Made by a program: the position numbers and the translations under genes. 64,000 bases of DNA, taken from the NCBI RefSeq assembly GCF_910596095.1, contig NC_056548.1, positions 19,306,651-19,370,650 on the forward strand, in the 5' to 3' direction. Each line of letters starts with the position of its first letter. Within the stretch, counting starts at the first letter, position 1. Positions 1-9,900 of the stretch are shown here, piece by piece. The DNA comes from Thunnus maccoyii. Its lineage: Eukaryota > Chordata > Actinopteri > Scombriformes > Scombridae. The notes below the pieces were generated by a model. It was not told the DNA's origin and did no database searches. It worked only from the letters and a program-made list of their open reading frames with translations.

Positions 1-1259
1 AATGCCCTGTCTCATGTGTGTAGCGATGCCTCCCACCACATACACCTTGTGGTCTAGCACTGCCACTCCAAACTCATATCTGGGTACACTGAGCGGGGCC
101 AGTCCTATCCATGAATCTGTCTGAGGGAAATACATTTCCATGCTGCAAGAGAAAGAGGAATGATACCCAATAAGTCTGTTTGTTTTTAAATACAGAACAT
201 GAAGAAGACAAAGACAATACAGAAGTTTTGAGTGTTGCTTTAAACTATTATCTACATAATTTTGGCATTACCTTTCTAATGTGGCAAACAGTCCAGCCTT
301 GCCTCCTACTGCAAGCAGCACCTTCGGGGCACACCTGGGCCGTGCAGACAACACAGTCTGATAGGAGAGCCGGTGTTCAGGCATAAAATGATATTTCAGG
401 GCCTCATTGAGCAGGTGCTTGCACGCGTGGTCATCTCGTATAAGGTGGTTGGCTTCATATAGGCGAGTGAGAAATTTGACGCTGAGGAGTGGAAGGCGCA
501 CACAGTGCAGCAGCTGAGCTAGATGCTGCTGTCTCTCAGTTACATCATATTTGATCCATGATTCCAGGGCGTAAAATACAGTCTCCTCTGTGACCACCTT
601 AAGGCAGTCATTGGACACAATTTCATCCAACTCGGCCCTTGTCAGTTCAAAAAACTCCTCTGTCTGACAAACTTCCTCAAAGTTCTCACAGATGAACTTA
701 GTTGCAGCCAGGCACAGATCATGACAGCCATATGTCTCTGCAAAGCGGGAGATGCCTATACAGTTCCCAGCATCCAGCTGGCTCTCTAAGAAGGAGCAGC
801 ACTCCTTAAGTACTAGCTTGACCTGGAGTAAGTTGGCAGCAGGTAGCAGAGATTCCACTGTTTCCTGGGAAATAAACACTGTGCCCGTGTAGGCATACTC
901 AACGATGGCCTAGAAGAGAAAAAGTAATGTCATATAAACAAAAACTGTGGTACAGCAGTTAATGGGTGCACTTAATGTCTGCTGGCTCCATGCCTTACCT
1001 GCAAGGCAGTCTCGTCGATGCACTGGAATTCAACCTCAGAGGTCTCCTTTTCTGACAGGTTACCTGTGAACATGGCCTTGAAGTATGGACTGATGCTGGC
1101 CAGCACTACTTTGTGGGCATGGATCTTGGCATCACCCACACGAAGGACAATGTCACATAGTTCGTGATCCTGCCGCAAGAGCTGGAGGCCTTGCAGCAGC
1201 TGCTCAGAGTGAGGCCGTGTGAGACTGGCAAACATATAGGACTGGTCCTGCTGGTCCAT
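1..1259 (-). CDS. klhl28: Kelch-like protein 28, 5' coding part (truncated by window edge)
   Basis: BTB-BACK-Kelch protein of the family that acts as substrate adaptors for Cullin-3 ubiquitin ligases. Coding exons read on the minus strand: 1259-999 (start MDQQDQSYMFASLTRPHSEQ), 909-272 and 142-1 (continues off the window). Phases join correctly (261 nt, then 638 nt ending in phase 2). Exon 1259-999 carries the start of the BTB fold (ELCDIVLRVGDAKIHAHKVV). The second exon completes BTB and holds the BACK domain (ISRFAETYG, ETVFYALESW). The third begins the Kelch repeats (VEMYFP-like segment, then VYVVGGI). The ATG follows a splice acceptor directly, so the 5' UTR lies in an upstream exon; an in-frame ATG six codons upstream would be intronic. 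The match to vertebrate KLHL28 is from memory but close along the whole length. Most Kelch repeats are missing only because of the window edge. It is head-to-head with togaram1, as I recall for human. Confidence 0.93.
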
Positions 1260-1997
1260 CTGAGAGCAAGAATACACAGATCAGTGCCATGTTGACATTT
1301 TGTAAAGGCTGCAGCATCAGTCAAAGTCTCTTATTAACTGACATGTGACCAACAACCAATGGAAATACTGTAAATCGAGGAAATAAACGACCTGTCATCT
1401 CTACCCTGAGACAACAAGCCTGTAAAGTAAACTAAACACACAGTAGGTCTATGCAACATTACGTAAACACAGGAAGCGTACGGAAATATGCCTGGGCAGT
1501 AGTAGTGGGTTAAAAGCTATTTTGGTGTTAATCCAGCAATTATGCAGAGCCGTTCTGTTAGCAGTCTACAACAAGGCAAGCTACAGAATCATGATCTTCT
1601 TAATCCACTGCTAACGCTGCATAAAGTTAACCAACCGTACCAGCTACAAAGCATACACATTTTTAGGTTAGCCTCAAGCTGATTGCCCGACTGCTGCGGC
1701 GCGGCGGTGCTTTATGACATTCACTCACAATAGCAGTAATTGTTAGTTTGTTGACAGGGGCCTCGGATTGATTTGTGAACGGAGGACATGGCCAGATCAA
1801 AAACTCGCTAGCTACCTCTTTAGCTTCACATCAGCAGATAGCTACTGTGCTAGCTAGCACACTGCAATACCCACCAGCAGCTTGCATTTTGCATAAACAT
1901 CCTCTCCACTGATGAACCTATTAACATTTACATCTGTTTTAACGTACATGACACCGTTGTATCGTCAAACAATCGTTCGTTTCCAGCAAATACTCAC

Positions 1998-2190
1998 CAC
2001 CTATTTCTGTGTCATTGCACTGCAGTCAAGCGCAGGTTAGCTGCTAAAAATAAACACGGTTACTGTGGCTAGCTGCATCATTGATTGATATACAGTAACA
2101 TGGCTGACAGGTACAAAACGTGACGTTATAGCTGGCTTTCAGATAACATATTTATATCTTTAAACGTGGAAAACAAACCTGTAACTTATA
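1998..2190 (-). other. klhl28: Probable 5' non-coding exon of klhl28
   Basis: A good minus-strand donor (GGTG then GTGAGT) ends at 1998, and the acceptor just before the ATG at 1259 needs an upstream partner. The outer limit near 2190 is a guess; no core promoter motif was recognised. Confidence 0.4.
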
Positions 2191-2434
2191 GTCCGTCCGA
2201 TGCGCCGCTGTAATGACCAATTTTGCAGTGGCCGAGTTCAGCGGAGACGAGTGGGAACCCCGGACGACTATCAGGAAAACAACCTACTGCCAACCAACCC
2301 AGCCACAAAGCTACAGATGAGCTCTTATAAGCACAGAGCCAGCACGAGCCAGCAGAGCAGCACACCCACGTCCGCTGTCGTCAAAGTAAAAGGGTTTTCA
2401 CAACTATTTACTAGGAAGAGTCAGAGTCTGATTT

Positions 2435-2787
2435 ATTCGCCAAGTAGCAAGTACAAGGAATTCAATGCTGACCAGATGTCAACAGAGAAAAAAGCAATAA
2501 ACATGAACATTAAACAATAACCATAAAAACAAATATAACAGTGCAAGACAGAGAGGGGCAGTAATTTACAAAGGTTTTGTGTAGAGGGGGTGGACATTTG
2601 CATGCATGTTGACATGATTAAAAAAAACTGTGTGCAAAAAAAGATTATATAAATAGAAGTATAAAGACTATGTTCATGCATATTGACATGATAAAAAACT
2701 ACAAAAAAAACTGTGTGCTAAAAAGCAGAAATTTAAATAAAGTTTACATTTGAGTGTAAATAAACTGTGTGTGTGTATATATTAACA

Positions 2788-2838
<51 letters not shown>

Positions 2839-3045
2839 GCCTTAGCAATGAAAAAATATCTAGATGCATCTACACAGTGCAGGACAGACAAAGACACAGT
2901 ATACGCAATATGAATTTGAATGAGATATGGAGGTGAAGTGGTTTACAGTCTTTTAATGTCCTTGTTAAAGATGGCTCTTGCCTGGGGAAAGAAGCTGTGA
3001 AGGTAGCGGGTGGTCCTGGATCTGGGGGCCCTCAGTCTGAGTCAG
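2435..3045. repeat. Decayed dispersed repeat with internal duplication
   Basis: The segment around 2940-3020 (TTGTTAAAGATGGCTCTTGC and following) resembles a dispersed sequence common in fish genomes; this is recognition from memory. Inside it, a unit reading roughly CATGCATGTTGACATGAT plus an A-rich run and CTGTGTGC occurs at about 2600-2640 and again at about 2675-2722, so there is a local duplication. Boundaries are uncertain. Confidence 0.35.
2790..2836. repeat. (TA)n microsatellite
   Basis: About 47 bases of uninterrupted TA dinucleotide. Confidence 0.97.
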
Positions 3046-4025
3046 TCAGAAGAGTCATGCCACATTCATGTCAATAAGCAAAATGCAAATGATAGTGAAC
3101 TTCGCCAGTATTTTTAGACCAAATAAAAACATTGCCCTGTAGATCTTTGGGATAATAACAAAGTACATGCACCACAGTATTGTGGAATAAGTGGTGTAAT
3201 GTTGTATACAACATTCTGAAAGATCAAATTAAAACTAAAAATACCTATATGAATCCTTATTTATATATCACTTGCATAAAACAAATGAATACATCTTACT
3301 CTTATCAATAGTTGATTACAGTGGTGGAGTATTCAGATTATTTTATCAAGTAAAGCAATACAACAAGGTAAACATACCCCAGAACAAATAAAATCCTGCA
3401 TGAACTACTTAGCTTCAGTAAAAGTGCAAAAGTAAAATCAGCAAAATATATAGGTCAGGATTTTTTTGTCTGTCTCACTATGTGCTATATTAAGATGGAC
3501 TCTTCTGTATTTCTCTATTTTTCTGTGTGTGTGTGACAGAGATTTATTGGCCCATGCAATGTTATATTTTGCATTAAATTATTACTAATGTATTAATGTG
3601 TAGCCAGAATTTTACTGTAGCTTGTCCAGATGGAGCTAATTTTAACAAATGTATATACTATTGGGTTTAACCATTAACGGCATACATAATATTTTATAGA
3701 CTCATCACAAAGATTTGTATGCACAATCGTAATCTGCAAAGTATGTAGTAAAAAACAACAACAACAAAACAATATTTGCTTCTGAAATGCAGTTTAATAA
3801 TAGTATACAGTTGCATAAATTGAAAGTACAGTAGTAAATACAGTATTAGAGTTAATGTACTTCATTTTTACCACTGGTTTATTAAGTAATTTTACGGTTA
3901 AATGCTTTTTAGCATGAAAAACAAATAATATAAATCTGAGCCTCATTTGTGTTGTACAGCCAACCCATGGGTGCAACCCTGGATAGAATGATATAAATCA
4001 TCGGGCAGTGACCTATGTTTTTTAG

Positions 4026-5246
4026 TTAAAGTCCCCCTCCACTCAAAAATATTTTCTTCTTCTTGTTCCTACACTTGAATATTTTAGCTTCACTGTGCAG
4101 ATTATGTCTATGCAGAGTTTGACTCTAAAAGGCTGTTTTCACATTCATCTACTGAAAGTGGAATATTTCTCTGTGTTCATTAAAAAAAAAGATTTTAAAG
4201 GACCAGTGTGTAGGATTTAGTGGCATCTAGTGGTGGGTTGCAGACTGCAATCAACTGAATACCCCTCCTCTTCCAAGCGTGTAGGAGAACCAAGTGGGTA
4301 GCTCACAGTCTTAAAAGTGAAGCCAATGCAGAAATGCCTTAAACCTGCATTCTTTCTAAAGGCCAACAACGTCGACTCCACTGCATGCAAAAAGAAGTCC
4401 AATTGTATGGAAGTGTATGAGAAAATGACCCTACTTCTCACTTGATTTATTATCTCAGTAAATGATCCTCTAATGAGTGTATGGTTTCAATCATTTGTTT
4501 CAACTCTTCCTCAATACAGCATGATGTTCATTTTGTAAATTATGGTCCCATTTACAGTAAAATAGACAATAGTACTAACCAAGCTAGCAGCTAGCGCTAG
4601 GGTCAGCTCCACCCTCTCGTCCAAATATGGTCACTTCACATGAAAGGCCCTCTCTACAGCCAGTGTTTGGTTTGTCCGTTCTGGGCTACTATAGCAACAT
4701 GGTGGTGCAACATGGCAGCCTCTGTGGAAGAGGACCCACTCCCTATGTCAATATAAAGGGCTCATTCTAAGCTAAAAAACAATTCTTATTTTCAGATGAT
4801 TATACACTAATTAAAAAATACACATGAGTATTATATTCCATTTCTGCCAATATTTCTACCAATATAGCCCCCTAAATCTTACACACTGGTCCTTTAAGGG
4901 GCGAGTCTAACAAGCATGATTTGTGACACCACAAATAGTTTGGAAACCAATCCTGATCCAATATTCAATTTACACAAGTGTGATGTGGAAGCTTGAAGCT
5001 TCCAATGCACAAACACTGAGAATGGACTTTACACTGAAGTAGGAGACATCTTGTGTCCAGCAGTTAAACGTCTAAAATAAAATATATATGCATATTTATA
5101 GATTCTGGAATTTTTAATGAGAGAGAAGGAGGAGATGTAGTTTCAAGGACAATTTAACTTTTTTGTGGAAAAACCGTATCAGACAAATTATTATTCAAAG
5201 TAGAGTATTTTATCCATCTTAAAACATGTCTGGAGGGTCTCTTTAA
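4026..5246. mobile_element. Outer TTAA-flanked MITE (piggyBac-like), interrupted
   Basis: The left end reads TTAAAGTCCCCCTCCACTC. The right end, reverse-complemented, reads TTAAAGAGACCCTCCAGAC. The two form an imperfect inverted pair, each starting with TTAA, the target duplicated by piggyBac-type transposases. No transposase ORF is present, so it is non-autonomous. A second, unrelated inverted-repeat element (4195-4897) sits inside. Removing it would leave an element of about 520 bp. I recognise the ends as a common fish repeat, from memory. Confidence 0.7.
4195..4897. mobile_element. Inner TTAA-flanked MITE with near-perfect terminal inverted repeats
   Basis: The left end is TTAAAGGACCAGTGTGTAGG and the right end, reverse-complemented, is TTAAAGGACCAGTGTGTAAG. 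The inverted repeats run about 26 bp with a single mismatch. Both ends carry TTAA. The element is 703 bp with no coding capacity. The better-preserved ends compared with the outer element agree with its being the younger insertion. Confidence 0.88.
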
Positions 5247-5480
5247 ATATTAATAACGTATATGACTAGAACATAGCAGCTATATACAATATACAATACT
5301 AAAATATATTTGAGCAAATATTGACTTTTCTACATTAGAAACCCCAAAAAGCATTATGAACTAACAGAAAACTATGTATTTTGACTGATATTCATGCTAT
5401 TTATGATATTTTATACATGTGGGGAGTTCTAACCCAGACTACAGTGCATAAATGGAACATGATATGCATGTTACATGTAG
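5247..5480. other. Short AT-rich spacer before togaram1
   Basis: No exon, RNA gene or repeat end recognised. Confidence 0.4.
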
Positions 5481-6239
5481 TTTAAAGCGTGTTATATGAT
5501 AATTCGTCCACATTGTCTCCTTTACTTTCCCTCAGTCAGCAGCTCTATGATGATGATGATGCCGCCTGCAGAAGCCTGGAACTCGCGTCACCATGGAAGC
5601 GCTCCTCAGTTTGCGACATGTATTCGCCATTTTGCTGCCTCGGTGTGTGTGTGTGTGTATATGTCTGTGTTTGTGTGGGCGCCTCTCGATGTGAATACCT
5701 CTGTAGCGCCCAAACATTCAACACTCCAGACACCAGCTAAAACAACCAGGAAAAATGTCTGCACTCGGAGAATAGCAACTGCCGCAGAATGACATGGAAA
5801 CTTGGACGACGTTAACATTAGATAGACTCGACGAGCGTCGCCGAAGAGGACCAGGGGGAATGAAAGGTCTATTTTCTTGCTGTTTTTCCAACTTTGCTAG
5901 CCCAGTCAGCCAACACTAACCACTAACACAATTAGCAGAGTTAGCTTAGCAACGTTTAAACGATGATAGCTGCTCAAGGTTCTATGTAGCTAGGTTAACC
6001 AATTAGGCTTCTTAACGGTAACCAGTAGCAAGGGATTGATTGTAAGCCCTTTGCAGGCATTATACTATCGTATAACTGGCTAAGACTGTAACCAACATTT
6101 ATGACAGTTATTTAATAGAAAGTAATGTTACATTAGCAGGGAATAACGTACAGTAGTAGAGGTTATCTGAATCGTACTGGAGATAACTGGAGTGGCAGAG
6201 AGCCACAAGTGGTTGAGTATCTATAGGCTCCATTATAAG
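5480..6239 (+). promoter_or_regulatory. togaram1: Probable togaram1 promoter and 5' non-coding exon
   Basis: The region 5540-5860 is locally richer in G+C and CpG, including a GT-rich microsatellite at about 5643-5662. It is followed by two candidate donors: a moderate one after 5864 (AAAG, GTCTAT) and a strong one after 6239 (AAG, GTAAGT). The matching acceptor is at 6836, upstream of the first coding exon. No TOG-like reading frame is present here. The transcription start was not located. Confidence 0.45.
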
Positions 6240-6278
6240 GTAAGTTCATGGTGATTTATCATGATGTTGGGGAACAGA

Positions 6279-6655
6279 TGAGTGCGTTTACATGCACACT
6301 GGTATCCTGGTTATGTTTTGCGCATGTAAACAGCTTATTCCGAATTCAGAAACCTGGATAAGTCCTTATCCCGGTTTTGCGAAACCTGGAAATAACTACT
6401 ATTTCCGATAGAAACCAGGATACTGTGGCATGTAAACACCATATCCAGGTTTCGGAACCACTTCATAGTGACTGAGATGGTGAGAAATCAAGACACATAC
6501 AGGCAGACGATCAGAAACCTGGGTACTATTACGATCATGTATACAGGGATATGAATAACCATGTTTAATGTTCCATGTAAACGCCATATCTAGAATATAA
6601 TCAAAAACAGGATAAGGCTCAAAACCAGGATACTATGCACATGTAAGCGCACTCA
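6279..6655. mobile_element. Non-autonomous inverted-repeat element in togaram1 5' intron
   Basis: The left end TGAGTGCGTTTACATGCACA and the right end (reverse complement TGAGTGCGCTTACATGTGCA) are inverted copies. Fragments of the motif CATGTAAAC and of ATCCTGGTT/AACCAGGAT recur inside in both orientations, so the element is partly palindromic throughout. It is 377 bp and has no ORF. Confidence 0.8.
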
Positions 6656-6981
6656 ACAAGAGACTCTCTCAGTTAAAATATGTAATGTTATGTGATTCAT
6701 TGCTGTAACATGTTTACATACATTGTTACTGAAGCTGTCTTTTTGCTCCTCACTATGTTCATTCTGCTTCACTGTAAGCAAACGGGAATACTAAATCCTG
6801 TATCTACTGTTAATTTTCTGTCTTTTGCATTCACAGTCTGACTAACAGGAGAGTGGTTCTCCATCACCAACCCACTCAGGATGAAAGCACATAGGAAAGA
6901 AGAGGAATATTATTGTCCTCACTGGATTGTGTTTGCTTTTTTGAATTCTCAAATTTGACCACATCCATAAGACCATCAATA

Positions 6982-9900
6982 ATGATACTTGGATTAATCT
7001 CCCAGGAGTTACACCAGCAGCTTCTGGACCTGAAGAATTACCAGAATCGCACAAATGGGGTGGAAGAGCTCAAACACATCCTCTCAGAAGTGGACATGAA
7101 ATCAGTCCCATCTGACAGTATTGAAGAGTTCATAAATTTTCTTCCCCGACTTCTGGATGACAGTAATTTTAAAGTCTTGTATGGTACCTTACAAGTTTTA
7201 AACTTACTTATTCAGAAGTTAGATACAAGTGCAGACAAATATATCAAACAGATAGTCTTAGTGGCTCTCAAGGCCCTTGGGGACACTCGCACCGTCACCA
7301 GGAATGAATATATGAACGTGTTTCGACAGATCATGAAAACTGTTTCTCCGCAACAAGTATTAGATCTTGTCATCGGCAATTTGAAACACAAGAATTCCAG
7401 GGTTCGGGAAGATGTCCTTAACATTATTATTGCAGCTATGCTCACTCATCCAAGGAAAGATTTCAACATCCCCAAGCTTTGTTTTGAGGTTGCACCATAT
7501 CTGACAGACAGCAAAAAGAAGGTCCGCCATGCCGCTCTTGAGCTGTTTGCTGTTTTTGACTATTGCCTTGACACGGGGAAAAAACAGCCTCTAATGAAAG
7601 CTGTAGACATGGTTGAACTCAATGAAGATGCAGAGGGTCTTATGGGAGCTGTACAGGCGAGACGAGCAAGGCACGTCCTACCAAAACTCTCCTCTGAGGG
7701 GATAGTGGAGTATGGCCTGGTGGTGCCCAAACCAGGGCAGAGGTGCTCCCCACAGTATGGTTCTGGAGCTGATCTGGACTGGGTGATGAATGGAGGACGG
7801 ATTAGCAGCGCTAGGAGCCACAGAACTGAACCAGACTGCGAGCGCTTGTATGGCTATGGCAGTTTAGGCTCCCTCACTGATGACCCCCCACTTCAAAGGA
7901 GGATTGTCAGTGCAGGTAAAGGGAAGAACAAACTACCCTGGGAGATGTCAAGCTTCCCATCCACTGAAAATGACCAGCAACGCAGAACCCCCAATGGAAA
8001 GTACTCTAAACAGGTGGGGCCCATCACCACTGTTAACTTGCTATATTCTCACTTATCTCTCATGCCAATTATGCCATTTGGGAACATTCCTGGATTCAAT
8101 ATATGTTTTCACCAGCTTTATGATTCTCAGTCAAAGTAAGACATACAGCTTAGAGGGATACTCTGGGAAAGGTTAGATTACCCGAAAGAACTGATGGAAA
8201 TTTTGTCCTTTTTGTTGTCATTGATCAACATTAATGAAGCAGCTATTGACTCAACAAGCTGTGTTCTCCTTTTTGTTTGAAAGGGCATCTAAAAATATTC
8301 TTTGAAATCCAAAGCAATTAGCACTTAATCAGTCAATTGTTAACTGCCTGCGCAGAGGTTCTAGGAGCACCAGTGTTTTTCTCATTGACTTTGAAATTGC
8401 CGTGCATCTCGGTGGCGAGGCGGTTATGTTGATTTGCCCCCAATCACTCAGCAAGTGCAGTCATTGCAAAGAGAATGGAAGGAGTGGTTATGTGAAGTTG
8501 CGCTTGCTTTCTCTGCTTCCTTTTACTCTTGCTCAGTCCCCATTGAAATGATAAAGCTCAACCTCAGTAAGAATTCATTCATTTGAATAAATCTGGAGTC
8601 TTGACAATTTGCCATTTTAGACCTGCAGGTTGAACAGGCTGAGTCACACCCGAAGGCACCAGTCCACAGAGACAACAGAGGCACCTTCCTTTGAGACAGT
8701 TTTGGGGGAGTGGGAACCTAAATATAGCTATATCTCACATGCTGCAGTATGGAAGGAGTGCAGCAGAGAGGATCAGTTGTCCCAGAAGCCCTGTTCACAC
8801 CAAGCATTAACATGTGTCTTGGATGATTCGATAACAGCTCAGTGTGTCAGTTCACACCTGGCATTAGAATGTGTCTCCAGATGCGTCTGAGTGACCGCTT
8901 GTGATCGTATATCACTTCCCCGCTCAAAATGCAAATAAGCACGTAGGCTACATCATTTCCGTTTGCAAAGACCAAATGTGTTCTTTTTTTTCTTTTGTAC
9001 TGACTCTTCAGCCCAAATGGAAATCATTTGGGCCTCGCTCGGGAGAGACACAGCAGCTAACGTTTCTCTGTTATTTGTATAGGGATAGGAAAGATTGTCA
9101 CTAAATGAGAATAGCTGATCCATCTTAAAAGTCAGTCCACCTTTAAGGAAGGGAGCGAGTGGGTGTATGACGGTGAGGCTGGCGACCTTAAGGTCGAGTC
9201 ACAAGTTTTTTACATTTTAATGCCCGGTGTGAACAGGTTCTTACACATCTTATTACACAGAGTTCAATGATGTCCTCTTCAGTCAACCAGTGTCTTGTGT
9301 GCATGATGCAGCCCATAATGCTTGATAACTTTTTATTTATTTATTTATTTATTTATTTTACATTATTTGAAATTAATCTGTATCTTTTGGCAGAGTAACT
9401 CTGTGCTAGGTTGTGTCACTGAAATATACGGCTCTTGAATCATAAAAAAAGAGAAGGATAGATGAATAACATTGCAGAACACTCAGGGATCACTGACACT
9501 ATTCCTGGAAGAAATAGAGTAGGTGACTCATTTTCTTGAACAGTGACACTTTGGCTGCAAGGATAAGCTTTTGCTGTCATGAGAATTAGCTTTGTATTTA
9601 AACGTCGGGTAAACGTACCACTTTGTAGGGTTAAAGGATGCAATGTGGAACATGTACTATATTATACTTAATCAGCTAACACCCTAGAATAATTAAAATG
9701 AAGCTACTGTCAGCCTTGTTCTAATAATGTGCATGGATTGTGATGAGTGGCTTTGTTTCAGGAGGTATTAATTGACCATATTTTGTTCTGGGAACTATTA
9801 CCCAGCTTAGAGGCTTCCATTTGAAAACCTTCTGTTTACAGCAGTGTCTGTCTCCCAGCAACCCCATTACCACACAGCACACTTATTGTAGGGGGCGTGA

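Larger units (their letters stand above)
2191..4025. other. Intergenic gap klhl28-togaram1, proximal part
   Basis: AT-rich sequence with no convincing exon. It holds a decayed repeat (about 2435-3045) and a TA microsatellite. An ORF of about 106 codons at 2200 on the plus strand has no recognisable features and overlaps the klhl28 upstream region, so it is not called as a gene. Confidence 0.5.

Noticed and set aside
2200-2520. 106-codon plus-strand ORF upstream of klhl28
   Set aside because: Low-complexity Ser/Thr/Lys composition, no domain, overlaps repeat-like DNA and the klhl28 upstream region, no splice signals in a sensible arrangement.
5489-5818. Several overlapping ORFs on both strands
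   Set aside because: They are created by the GT and GAT simple repeats (runs of Val/Cys or His/Thr) and have no family similarity.
6913-6981. Extending the togaram1 start upstream of 6982 (TTG at 6913)
   Set aside because: It would need a non-ATG start. An in-frame stop lies at 6892-6894, and ATG 6982 directly precedes the conserved region.
8014-8139. Read-through extension of the first togaram1 coding exon
   Set aside because: Conserved sequence stops at the GT donor after 8013, and the following exon at 10337 continues the frame.
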